In this document: one piece after another, positions 36,813-47,772 of the stretch
How positions within the stretch are numbered: position 1 is the stretch's first letter
Layout of the letters: each line of letters begins with the position of its first letter
Source of the DNA: Proteles cristata cristata
Lineage: Eukaryota; Chordata; Mammalia; Carnivora; Hyaenidae
Assembly: GCA_017311185.1 (NCBI GenBank)
Contig: JAESUZ010001059.1
Span: 310,001-374,000, forward strand
DNA length: 64,000 nucleotides
Direction: 5' to 3'
The notes under the pieces: generated by a model
Seen by the model: only the letters and a program-made list of their open reading frames with translations
The model's database searches: none
What the model was told of the DNA's origin: nothing
Made by a program: the position numbers and the translations under genes

Positions 36813-38524
36813 AGAGATAGTAAATATATATCATATATATTTCATATATATTTATAACTGTCTATGTGAGTTAAGGAGATGCTTCTCCTTTTTGAACTTG
36901 CTTACTACCTGCCTTCACCCAGGGCTTCCAGCCTGCTCACCAGAAAAAAAAAAAAGCGTGTGAAAGAGAGAGTCACAACATCTGACTTGTTGCACAATGT
37001 ACATTCTGTTTTCCCCGATACACAAGCCAAACACACAGACCAAATACACAAAGCACATCCACTTAAGAATCACACTCAGGAAAAAAAAAACCCACCAAGA
37101 ATCATACTGACCAGGGCACGCACATAGGAATGTACCAGCAGCAAAGGTCCCATCCATCTCCCCACCATCAACGCTTCCCACGCCAGTCTGCTGGGTGCCC
37201 ATCCCCCGGCAACCCACTGGTCCTTGTGACTCACTCATCCTCCAGGCCACCGGTCTCCCATCAGGCCCCAGATCAGAGCCTTACCTTACACAATCCAACA
37301 TCCGCTGAGACATGAGCCCGGTTCAATTCCAGCCAGCGTTCAAGAAGCACCCATCATGCTGAATGCTCTAGCCTCTCCCTGCTTGTCACGGCACTGGCCA
37401 CACTGATTTGAGGTGCACGGAGTTCCCCTACTGTCACTCGAGTCACTAACACAGTCTAGTCTCTACAGCAGGACTTACTAACCTGGGTCCACACACAGAG
37501 TCACAGGGTCCACAAATTCTAGTGAAACCAACCAGCCAACCCTACATCTTTATCCACATGAGTCTTATGAGAATTCAGCATTTCCTTTGGTCATGAATGT
37601 AGACAGCAGACCATAGATATTTCCACATCACATTACAGTTACTGCAGATATCTTGAGATATGATTCATACTCATTACTACTCTGAAATTCGGTGGTTAGC
37701 AGACCACCTCTCGATCCTGTTAGGGAATCCAGAAAGAAGCAAATACATCACTATGTCACTTTTTAAAGATGACTGCATTTCAAGATGGCTGATTTCCCCC
37801 ATAATCCTTTGCATTTCATTTTAGTTATTTAAAAAATGATGCGAAGGTGGGGTCTCTAGGCTTCACTGAGTGCTAAAGGTACCTGCCGCTGGCTCTGAAA
37901 TGATTTCATTTCCAACCCAGGCCACAGTTCTCCAGTACGCCTCCACATGTCCCCTCCCTCCACCCCGTTCTATGTTTAAATGCTCCTGGGCCAGCTAAGG
38001 CCCCTCCCTATGCCCTTTAGCAGAGTCCAGTGAATCTTCTTGGCCCCTTCTCAGTCCCACAGGTGACGTCCAGAACCTTCTTTTAGTGTAACCTAAAACT
38101 ACTAAGTACTCCAATACCTTTTCCTTCCATCCAGCTGCCTTGTATCCCCAAGGCACATACATCTGACAAACCTTAAGGTCACCTCTCAGTCTGGGGAGCT
38201 GGGCCCTCACTCTCTCCAGGATGGGTCATCCAGGAAGATAAGGTAAAGGTAGGACCAGCAAAATGGCAAATCTGGCCACACAGACAAATGTGAAGAACAG
38301 CAGGACCAGGTCCACGGGACTCAACCAAGCACTGCGCCTCCCTGGAACTCGAGGACGCCGAGGTAAACCAAGAACCTGTTATCAGTCATCAAAAGCTACT
38401 GCCTATGCCAGACGTGCGTGGCACAGTATTTCCTGTAAGTACCAAAGTGTCCTGCTCCCCACCCGCCAGCCTCCTGTCGACTAGCTCCTATGAAAACAGA
38501 GACATGCACAATGATGACACTTAC

Positions 38525-38567
38525 TCAGAAGGAGAAAGAGAGATGCCACGTGTAGGATGTGTGCCAT
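38525..38567 (-). CDS. CD101: CD101 coding exon 1: start codon and signal peptide
   Basis: Only 43 coding nt, for 14 residues (MAHILHVASLFLLL) plus the first base of a Thr codon. The donor is CTTCTGA|gtaagtg, phase 1. Joined to exon 2 it gives ...LFLLLTKLSIGQ, the same signal/mature junction as human CD101, whose first exon also encodes M-A-...-VAS-F-LLL. It is a hydrophobic secretory signal peptide. The start context has G at +4 but C at -3, so it is not the strongest. With this exon the whole gene joins to 1,018 codons plus stop, against about 1,021 in human. Confidence 0.92.
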
Positions 38568-38642
38568 TTGGGCCAGTATAGACTTCTCCTGGCGGTGTCA
38601 CTGAAGTTGCTCAGACACCCAGTGACAAATGCTGCGCTCTCA
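38568..38642 (-). other. CD101: CD101 5' UTR, possibly a spliced leader edge
   Basis: Sequence just upstream of the start codon must be 5' UTR. At 38643-38660 the minus strand reads cttcctctttacttttgtag, a good polypyrimidine-AG acceptor, so the 5' UTR may be joined here to an upstream noncoding exon. A purine-rich GGAA-containing block overlaps the same bases on the plus strand, so promoter function is an alternative. Confidence 0.45.
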
Positions 38643-38652
38643 CTACAAAAGT

Positions 38653-38727
38653 AAAGAGGAAGCAATAGCGTGGTTTCCAGCCCGCTGAGAAAGACAGACT
38701 GTGTGCAAAGAGCAAAACCGTTTGCAT
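38653..38727. promoter_or_regulatory. CD101: Candidate CD101 proximal promoter elements
   Basis: An ETS/PU.1-like AAGAGGAAGC box lies at 38653-38662. An octamer-like GTTTGCAT (ATGCAAAC on the minus strand) lies at 38720-38727. Both are within 165 bp upstream of the start codon. CD101 is expressed in myeloid cells, where PU.1 commonly acts. Motif matches of this length arise by chance, and the transcription start is not known from sequence alone. Confidence 0.3.
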
Positions 38728-38986
38728 CATACAGTGCTTTGCTAATCACGCGAATTCAGCTGAGAAAAGTTACGGAAAAGCTATGGGGGTCAATCCAGGT
38801 ACACAGAGAAAAATAAGAAAATGTGAGCCCCATGCTGGCTAGCTGTGTACCATTAAGTCATGAGAGAATACAGATAAACTGACTAAATGAAAAATCAAGA
38901 TGAAATGTTCTCTTCTTAGCCCTTACCTGTCCTTCCAATCTCGGGAGAGGAAAGGGCTGAGAGATGCAAGAGGAGCCCCCCGAAGA

Positions 38987-39445
38987 CGTGGTGGTAATGT
39001 CGACACTCAGTCTCTGGCACCAGGCTGCCTGGGTTTGCACGCAGATTCTATTTTTTTTTTTTAATGTTTTATTTATTTCTAGGAGAGAGAGACAGCATGA
39101 GCAGGGGAGGGTCAGAGAGAGAGGGAGTCACAGACTGAAACAGGCTCCAGGCTCTGAGCTGGCAGTCAGCACAGAGCCCCACGCAGGGCTCGAACCCACG
39201 AACCGTGAGATCATGACCTAAGCGAAAGTCGGATGCTTAACTGACTAAGCCACCCAGGCGCCCCACGCAGATTCTATTTTTAATAGTTGAGTGTGCCCAT
39301 TAACTTTTCTAACGCTCATCTATAAAATGGAGGCACTAATAGTATGCACCCCATCAGACTGCTGTGTGAGTTGAATGAATGAATTCACCTAAAGCACCTA
39401 GAGCAGCATCTCATACTTGGTAAATGCTCAGTAAAATCAGCTACC
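38987..39445 (+). mobile_element. MIR-type SINE split by a carnivore SINE
   Basis: The left piece carries 'ctggcaccaggctgcctggg'. The right piece, after 39264, carries 'tctataaaatggaggca', 'gtgtgagttgaatgaatg' and 'gtaaatgctcag', the usual MIR order. The younger SINE (39057-39264) separates them. Confidence 0.7.
39057..39264 (-). mobile_element. Young carnivore SINE with long target-site duplication
   Basis: Antisense copy from a T-rich run through 'aatgttttatttatttctag' to 'gctaagccacccaggcgcccc'. The flank 'cacgcagattctattttt' occurs at 39038 and again at 39264. The near-perfect duplication suggests a recent insertion. Its body ('gagctggcagtcagcacagag') is the longer felid variant with the extra 'ctgcca' unit. 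Confidence 0.95.
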
Positions 39446-40128
39446 ATCATGTGACATGTAAGTGAATTTTCATCTGCCCAATACAGACCTGGAACCAAGG
39501 ATGGCAAATGAATGCCTAAATATTAACAGTTGGCAGTGAAGCCAACTCAATCCTAGAGGACAAGGCTATCCAAAGATGGGTTCACTGAAGACATTCGTTC
39601 CCTAGGTCAAGGCAACATCTAGACGGGTCAGTAATAAACTGGTCTGCTTCAGGCCACGGTTTCAGGCAGATTTCTGCTCTATCCACCCACTCCACAACTT
39701 GTTTAGTACTTCTGTGTTCTGGGTGCTTTGCTAAATTCTGCACAAAGATGTTGACAACCCGGCCTTTGTTCTCGGGAAGCTTCCACTTAATCAGATCATC
39801 ACAATGCACTGTTTTCAAGCACAGCAGTCAATGCAGCCCCTGAAAGGAGCAAGAAAGGTCAGTGGGCCGGAAGGAAGGTCAGGCTGGGTGGGGCTGGGCC
39901 AAACAAGGCAGCTAGGGGTGAAGAGAAGTCAGGTATAACTGGGAGAGAAGCAGTCTAGGGTGGATACTAATGCACCAGCCACTCCCTCCTGCTGGAGGAA
40001 AGTCTGATCTTACTGGGCCATGCAAGGCAGGCCCAAGACCTTGGTCTTCGACCCATAGAAATGGGGAACAAGTGAGGCATTTTTTTTTCCTTTAGGAGGA
40101 GAATGGCCTGGCTGCATTTTCCTTTTAA

Positions 40129-40312
40129 TGTTTATTTTTGAGAGAGACAGAGAGAGAGCATGAGTGGGGGAGGGGCAGAGAGAAAGGGAGAGAGAGGATC
40201 CAAAGCAGGCTCCTCACTGCCAATGCAGGGCTTGAACTCACGAGTCACGAGATCATGACCTGAGCCCAAACCGAGAATTGGACGCTTAACTCACTGAACA
40301 CCCAGGCATCCC
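40129..40312 (-). mobile_element. Carnivore SINE, antisense
   Basis: Flanked by the duplication 'attttccttttaa' (about 40116 and 40314). The body is shortened (missing part of 'gctctgtgctgacagctcagagcctgg'), and the head is mutated ('aacacccaggcatccc'). Confidence 0.9.
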
Positions 40313-40429
40313 AGATTTTCCTTTTAAATTGAATCCCATGTTATGTATTGTTAACTGGTGGAAAGACGAGGGAGGGAGGCAAGGCTAGGAACAAGAAGGC
40401 CAGTTACAAGATTTTCGTATTTTTCTGCC

Positions 40430-41250
40430 TAAGTAATGAGGAGGTCCAGAACCAGGGCATTTACAATACTGAGGACATTTAGGTCTTTCATCCATTTTGA
40501 GTTTATTTTTGTGTATGGTGTGAGAAAGTGGTCCAATTTCGTTCTTCAGCATGTTGCTGTTCAGTTCTCCCAGCACCATTTGCTAAAGAGGCTGTCTTTT
40601 TTCCATTGGATACTCTTTCCTGCTTTGTCAAAGATTACTTGGCTATACATTCGTGGGTACAATTTTGGGTTTTCTATTCTACTCCATTGGTCTGTGTGTC
40701 TGTTTCGTGCCAATACCATACTGTCTTGATGACAGCTTTGTAGTAGAGGCTAAAGTCTGGGATGGTGATGCTTCCTGTTTTGGTTTTCTTCTTCAATATT
40801 ACTTTGGCTATTTGGGATCTTTTGTGGTTCCATACAAAGTTTAGGATTGTTTGTTCTAGCTTTGAGAAGAATGCTGGTGCAATTTTGATTGGGATTGCAT
40901 TGACTGTGTAGATGGCTTGGGGTAGTATTGACATTTTAACAATATTTAGTCTTCTGATCCATGCATGTGGAATGTGTTTCCATTTCTTTGTGTCTTCTTC
41001 AGTTTCCTTCATAAGCTTTCTATAGTTTTTGGCAGATAGGCTTTGGTGCAACTGTAAATGGGATCAGTTTATTTCACTTTCTATTGCTTCATTATCGGTA
41101 TATAAAAATGCAACTGATTTCTGTACGTTGATTTTTGTATCCTGCGACTTTGCTTATAGAGAAATGTTTTCAGGGGTCAGAGAAATCCTATGGGAACTCA
41201 TTGTACTTTCTGTAATTTTTTCCTATAAGCTTAAACTTAGTCTAGAATGT
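40430..41250 (-). mobile_element. L1 ORF2 C-terminal fragment
   Basis: The minus strand encodes the C-terminal end of L1 ORF2. An open stretch at 40674-41051 contains [38 protein letters not shown] and [19 protein letters not shown]. Below it follow remnants of 'IDQW', 'WCWEN' and the '[11 protein letters not shown]' region in broken frames. It is a 5'-truncated, decayed copy with no intact endonuclease or polymerase, and not a host gene. Confidence 0.92.
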
Positions 41251-42358
41251 AAAGTACTTAAAATATTCCTTCTGCTGTATCCATAAAGTGGATGCATTTT
41301 ATATTTTTAAAAATTTTACCTCAATAAAGTGGATTTAAGTATTGAGGGGGGTAATAAATGAATACACTTTGATCAACTCTGTAAAAAAAATATATTGACG
41401 ACAAACAGCTAGAGATGCATCTGGAATTAGAGGGTAGCCTCTGAGCTGAGGAGAGAAGCTCTCTGGAATGGTGGAGTTTGGTGCAGGTGAGCAGGAACAT
41501 GACTGGCTATCACACAAGGTAAGTAAGGTGAGGTCACCTACGAGAAATAAAAATAAAGAGATGGATATTTGAAGGAGGGAGAGAGCACAGCTGACTTGAG
41601 GAGAATGGGAACCCAGGCCAATCTTTAGGGAAAAGCTAGCATTTTAAGATAGGACATACTTTCCCAGGGGCTGCTATAATACTGTAGGGTAATATTCAAC
41701 AAATTCAGGTCTGGAAGCCTCTAGCTTCTGCCCTTTTTAAAGTGTTCACTTTCTCCCCCTCTTGTTTTGTTTATTAGTGATGATACCTAACAATCAGCTC
41801 TTCAGTGTCAGTTAACCTATACATATTAATGTCTTTAGTGAAAAGCTCTGTATTTCCCTTTTCAAGGCACTATGATGCAAGGGTGAGGATAAAACAGTGG
41901 AAGATGAGCCCTTCCCTCCAGGAACTTGAAGTCCAGTTTAATAAACAACCCTAGACAAGAAACAGTAGCCAGTTGGCATGAGCTCCTAATCACGTGGGCC
42001 TCTCCACAGCAACGCTTGCGTGTCCTCACAACATGGCACCTGGCTTCCCATAGACTGAGTGATCCAAGAAAGACAGAAACCAAGGAGGAAGTTGCAGTGC
42101 CTTTTATGGCCTGGTTTCAAAGCTACACACTATTACTTCTGCCCTATTCTCCTTGTTAAAAAGGAATCGCTCAGTCCAGCCCACACTCAAGGGGAGGGAA
42201 ATTAGGCTGTGCGTTTTGGTAGGAGGAGTGTCAAGACTTCACGGACATAATTTTAAATCACCGCAAACCTACACCTATATTCAAATGACTTTTAACATTT
42301 TTCCATACGTACTTTATATATGTGATATGTGTGCGTGAATACGTATGTGTTTGTTTGA

Positions 42359-42415
42359 AAGGGAGGGAGGAAAGAAGAAAAGGAAGGAAATTAGGAAGGG
42401 AGCGAAAGAGGGTAA
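42359..42415 (+). repeat. G/A-rich GGAA-type low-complexity tract
   Basis: Irregular GGAGG, GGAAA and GGAAGG units over about 55 bases. It contains several ETS-core GGAA units but no regular array. Confidence 0.6.
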
Positions 42416-43813
42416 CCAAACAAGACAGAATGTGTTGAGTATCCAATTCATGGCTCAAACGAGAACTATCCTAAGAATTATTAGACTGGAGAGGCCACTG
42501 TAGGCAGGGAACAGCCATAGGTCATTCAGAAAAGGCTGGCTTTAAGTAGGTCCTTGGGGATCCGTATGATCCAAAGAGGCAGAGGAGAGAGGAAAGGAAA
42601 TTCCAGTAGGGAGAAATGAAACATAAAAAGATACAGAGGCAGGCCTGTGTGGGTTATATTTAGGGAACCGTTAAAGGATAGTTTACCTTGAGTGGGGATT
42701 TCAAACTACTCTCCAGGCTATTGAATATAATATCAGTGGGCCTTGAAGTACAGTAATTTGTTCATCATTTCAGTTGGAGAAATCATGGGTCATCCCCAAG
42801 CACCAAAATTTTAGGCAAAGGCACTGTATCAGTCAGTTACTACTATAGAACAAACCACAGAACTTTGGTAGTTGACAACCGTAAACATATATCTTTGTTC
42901 GCAAGACTGTGGGTCATCTGTCCAGAGCCGGACGGTCGAGAACAGTCGCGGCTTGCATCCCTCTCACATCCCTCTAGTAGGCTAGCTCAAGCGGGTTTTC
43001 ATGGTGATGTCAGGGGGCCCAAAGAACTCGCGGAAACACAACAGCACTTTTTAAAGCTTCTATTTTTATCATGGCTGCTAACATCCCAGAGATCAAAGCA
43101 AGTCACACAGCCAAGTCCAACTGCAAGGGACGGGTTAACAAGCTCCATCATCTTCTTAGTGAGGGGAACTGCAAAGTGAGAGGGCAGAAGGAAGGTGAAG
43201 AACTGGAGGCACTGGTGGGATCAATCTGCTACATGTGCTGAATAAAGAACTTGTTTAGAAATGGGCATTGACCACAGAGTTGATCATTGCCAATAATACA
43301 GAGCATTGGTATTCCTGAAATACATTCAACCAAATCAATACTATGCAACTTCTCATTTCTAGCTGTTGCCAAAAAGGTTATTTGTCCTCTTTCCACTTTA
43401 GTGGCTCCATTTCTGCCAGAATTAACACTGACCAAGCGATGTCGCTTCTTTTCTGGGTGAAAAAAAAAAAAGTAGCTTTCTGTTGTCCATGGGAGAAAAA
43501 CAAGAAAGAAGAAATGGAGCCAGAAAGAGAGTTATTCCGTTACCTTGGGAATCACTGCATTGTAATTGTATCAGCTGAAAAGAATGTAAAAATGTACTTC
43601 CTGAGTCAGATGGAGGGAGAGAGCCAGTAATGGACAAAGCAACACAGGAATGTACAAAAGAAACTATTTTGTTCCAGTTCCTGGAGGATTAATAAAAGAA
43701 ATGTATTGTTTTCAGACCTGAAATGCAGACATAGTCCACAAAAATCACAGAAGCTAGGTATTGTGGTCTCCTCTGTGAAGCATTCAGGCCCCAAATGTTT
43801 CAACAGGGACCTT

Positions 43814-44252
43814 TTAAAAAAATTTTTTTTAATGTTTTATTTTTTTTTTTTAATTTTTAAAAATGTTTTATTTATTTCTGAGAGAAACAGTGTGAGCAGG
43901 GGAGGGTCAGAGAGAGAGGGAGACACAGAATTTGAAACAGACTCTAGGCTCTGAGCTGGCAGTCAGCACAGAGCCCGACGTGGGGTTCGAACCCACGAAC
44001 CGTGAGATCATGAGCTGAGCTGAAGTCGGACACTTAACCGACTGAGCCACCCAGGCACCCCTGTTTTATTTATTTCTGAGAGAAAGCGTGAGCAGGGGAG
44101 GGTCAGAAACAGGGAGACACAGAATCTGAAACAGGCTCCAGGCTCTGAGCTAGCTGTCAGCACAGCCTGACACGGGGCTTGAACCCATGAACCGTGAGAT
44201 CATGCCCTGAGCTGAAGTTGGACACTTAACTGACTGAGCCACCCAGGCGCCC
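43814..44252 (-). mobile_element. Antisense carnivore SINE interrupted by a second antisense SINE
   Basis: The outer copy starts in the T-rich stretch with 'aatgttttatttt' and resumes at 44062 with 'tgttttatttatttctgag', ending 'gccacccaggcgccc'. The inner copy (43850-44061) sits in its 3' A-tail region. The repeated 'tgttttatttatttctgag' shows the tail-into-tail insertion. Confidence 0.85.
43850..44061 (-). mobile_element. Nested carnivore SINE
   Basis: Complete antisense copy ending 'gactgagccacccaggcaccc', with the 'gctggcagtcagcacagag' variant of the younger felid type. It interrupts the copy at 43814-44252. Confidence 0.9.
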
Positions 44253-44340
44253 TCCCCCCCATCACCTATCTTACCCAGGCCCCTGACCCCCTTCCCCTCT
44301 GGAACCCATCAGTTTGTTCTCTATAGTTAAGAGTCTGTTT

Positions 44341-44555
44341 GGGGCGCCTGGGTTGCTTAGTCGGTTAAGTGTCCGACTTTCGCTTAGGTCATGATCTCGC
44401 GGTTCGTGGTTCGAGCCCCGCGTCGGGCTCTGTGCTGACTGCCAGCTCAGAGCCTGGAGCCTGTTTCAGTCTGTGACTCCCTCTCTCTCTGACCCTCCCC
44501 TGTTCACGCTGTCTCTCTCTCTCTCCTGGAAATAAATAAAATATAAAAAAAAAAA
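44341..44555 (+). mobile_element. Young carnivore SINE with target-site duplication
   Basis: Head GGGGCGCCTGGGTTGCTTAG, the 'ctgactgccagctcagagcc' felid variant, CT run, 'ggaaataaataaaat' and A tail. The flank 'agagtctgttt' precedes it and follows its tail. It inserted next to an L1 piece. Confidence 0.93.
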
Positions 44556-44559
44556 GAGT

Positions 44560-45100
44560 CTGTTTTCTCATTTGTCTCTTTTTTCCTTTTTTGTTTTGTT
44601 TCTTGAATTCTACATATGAATAAAATCTTGTATGATATTTGTCTTTCTCTGACTTATTTCGCTTCGTGTCATACCCTCTAGTTCCACCCATGCTGTTGTA
44701 AATGGCAAGATTTCTTTCTTTCTTATGGCTGAGTATGATTTCATTGTGTATGCATATATATTTATATATATATCTTTATCCAGTCATCTATTGATGGACA
44801 CTTGGGTAGCTTCTATAATTTGGCGATTATAAATAATGCTGCAATAAACACAGGGGTGCATATATCTTTTTGAATTAGTGTCTTGGTATTCTTTAGGTAA
44901 ATATCCAACAGTGTGATTGCTGGATAGTAGGGTAGTTCTGTTTTTAACTTTTTGAGGCGCCTCCATACTGTTTTCCATGGTGGCTGCACCAGTTTGCACT
45001 CCCACCGACAGTGCACAAGGGCTCCTCCTTCTCTACATCATTGCCAGCGCTTATTTCTTCTGTTTTTGATTTTAGCCATTCTGACAGGTGTGAGGTGACA
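44560..45100 (-). mobile_element. L1 3' region, antisense
   Basis: The plus strand is the reverse complement of the L1 3' module: 'catgctgttgtaaatggca', 'tatccagtcatctattgatg', 'caataaacacaggggtgca', 'ttttccatggtggctgcacc' and 'attctgacaggtgtgagg'. Noncoding. Confidence 0.88.
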
Positions 45101-47557
45101 GTGCTCTTGCTATTGTACCTTCTGGCTTGCCATTCACGATTCCAGAAGGGCAGAGGGTGTGAGGAATGGTGTGTGGAGGATGGAAAAGAAAAACCCCAAG
45201 GGGCAGCAGGAAGCCTGTCATGCTTTTCCCTGCTTGAGCTCTTCCAGCTTAGGTCAGGTTGAGGGCCACTCCACAGGTGCTAGATTTGCCAAGGGCAGAG
45301 GAAGCCTGTGGACTGAGCCTATGTTCATGGGGCACCAAGCAGTGACCCCACTGGAAGGGATCATGCTGACCTCAGCCAACACCTTCATGGGACAGAGGAA
45401 GAAACAGGCTTTGAGAGGGCCCAGCTGTGACCTGGCCCCGTGATGGAGAATGATACCCCAGTCTCTTCCCACTTGCCTAGCTCCAGCAGGAGCTGACAAT
45501 GAGTTAACCAGGGCTGAAGAGCTTTTCATGGCGCATGGCAACTCCTGTCTGGGCAAAGGGCTGAACTGGACTTCTGTGGGCGGGGCGAGAGCCAGGGTGT
45601 TGGGTGGGGGTGGGGCTTGGGGCTAGAAGATGGTGAGTAGGGATGGTAATAGAAGAGAAAGAGCAGCAGAAGGGATTCCTAGGCCATCTGCCACTTCCAG
45701 ATACTCCCTTGGTCAGGGCTAGTCCTTAACTTGCCTACCAGGGATTCACACAGCTGTGTCTCATCCCCTTTTGGATGCTGACCATCACAGATAGACTCCC
45801 AACCCCACCTTGTCCCTTAAGTGCCAGCCCCACCATCCCACTAAGGGAGAACATTCCCATTTGCAGGTTCTCCAGGAAACCCAAACTGGAGTCTGAAGCT
45901 GCAACTCGGGTTTTCTCATTCACTGCTGAGTGTGCATCGTGGCTGGACGCGCCTGCCTCCACCCAGACCCACACTTTGGCCTCCGCACTCCACATGTGGC
46001 TTTCAAGTCCTATCGGCTCTTTCTCATATCTCTTAGGAGTCCACTGTACCTGCTGCTGCCCCAAGTGAGGGCCTCGATTTTCCTGCTGGGCTGATGCACT
46101 TTGATTCATCTCCCAGCCTTGCCTGCATGGCCTGCTACCCGCTGCCAGGGTAACTAACCTAGACTCCAGATCTAAGTGTTGCAGTGGCTCCCCAAGGATT
46201 TCTGGAAGAGCAAGTCCAAACTCCCTGACTTGACCTTGATGAGCTGGCCCTTGCCACCTCTCTGGCCCTCAGACACAGAACTGTGTCTTTCTGCACTGTC
46301 TTACCATCTTTCCCGTCTTTAACGGGGCCGACACTAACTCGGAACCTTGCACCTTCCCTACCTGGGAAAATACCTGTTCATTCAAAACAATTTAAAATCT
46401 AGACTTGATTCTGTCACTTGTGTACGGCAGTTAAACTGGCGATTTATGTGCCAGCCTCTCCTACACGACCCACAGAACTTCACAGTGCTAGGATCCAGCA
46501 CTCACTCACCTACCTAGTCAGCAAATACTCACTCAATGCTTAGAGCCCACGGGAGCTGTGGCTGACGTGCTGACGGACAGTGCGCACAGGCATCTCTCCC
46601 TTACCCACGGCTTTACGTTCTGCAGCCACCCGTGGCCTTTTGGAAGCAGATGATCCTCCGTCTGTCATACTGTCACAAGATCAGCACAACCTAACGCTAT
46701 ATCACAATGCTCGCGTGATTCATCTCAGTGCATGTCATCACGTGGGCACGGTACCGTCCCCCTTACCCCCGGAAGGGGGAGTGCAGAACAACCAGCTGTC
46801 TGGGGAACAAGCCACACCCCGTTCACCTACTGTTATCATATATTGTTATCATTGTCCTCTCTTATTAGTGGTTATTGCTGTTAACCTCATACGGTGCCAA
46901 ATTGATAAGTTAAACTGTATATATGTGTGTATATATAGGGAAAACACCCATTAAGTGTACAGTTTGGTACTCTCTGGGCTTCAGGCATCCCCTGGGGGGG
47001 TCCTGGAGTGTATCCTCTGCAGATAAGGGGGTGGGGCATGAACACACAGCCTCTGGAGTCTGAAAGGACTGAATTCAAATCTTGTTCATTTGCGCAAATT
47101 AATTTATCTTAATTTCCTTACTTCTAAGAATGGAACAGTCCTAGCAGGAACTCTATCTGAAATGATTAGAGCTGTTGATCAACTAACAGAAAATGTCAGG
47201 GGAAGCCGAGAATTGTAACAAGATTCCTATGTATCTCACACCTGTTAGTTTCACCTCCACCAACACATTAAATTCGCCAGTCTCTCGACATCAGCCCAGT
47301 CTTTCCTCCCGAGTCTGGGTCTGTGGTCTGGAGACTCCTAACCCTTTTCTGCATAGATCAAGCCTATCGTATCTATTATCAAACTTTAAAGTTTGTTTTC
47401 TCTCAAATAAAGTAAGAATGTATGATTTCTTTCAAATGAAGAATTTAAAAAACATGTGTGAAGCCAACAAAGTACAGAATCTTTTCCACATTTTTGCAAT
47501 TTGTCTCCCACCAGTCTTGAACAGTTCTGCCTGGACCTATTGATAGCATCTTTTCTT

Positions 47558-47772
47558 AAATTTTTTTTAAACATGTATTCATTTTCGAGAGACAGAAAGA
47601 GACAGAGCATGAGCAGGGGAGGGGTAGACAGAGAGAGTCACAGAATCCAAAGCAGGCTCCAGGCTCTGGGCTGTCGGCACAGAGCCCAAGTGGAGCTCGA
47701 ACTCACAAACCGTGCAATCGTGACCTGAGCTGAAGTCAGATGCTTAACTGACTGAGCCACCCAGGTGCCCCT
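47558..47772 (-). mobile_element. Carnivore SINE, antisense
   Basis: From 'ttttttttaaacatgtattc' through the GAGA tract to 'gactgagccacccaggtgcccc'. Moderately diverged. Confidence 0.92.

Larger units (their letters stand above)
30305..38524 (-). other. CD101: CD101 intron 1
   Basis: This 8,220-bp intron, the longest of the gene, separates the signal-peptide exon from Ig domain 1. It holds SINEs at 30556, 31150, 32858, 34142 (with one nested inside), 36407 and 36578, an L1 3' piece at about 32270-32850, antisense L2-like sequence at about 33300-33960, and G-rich tracts (34876-34900, 36055-36071). About 37100-38500 has no repeat I recognise. No exon is recognisable. Confidence 0.75.

Noticed and set aside
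40674..41051. 125-codon minus-strand ORF with clear protein homology
   Set aside because: It is the C-terminal remnant of L1 ORF2, not a host gene.
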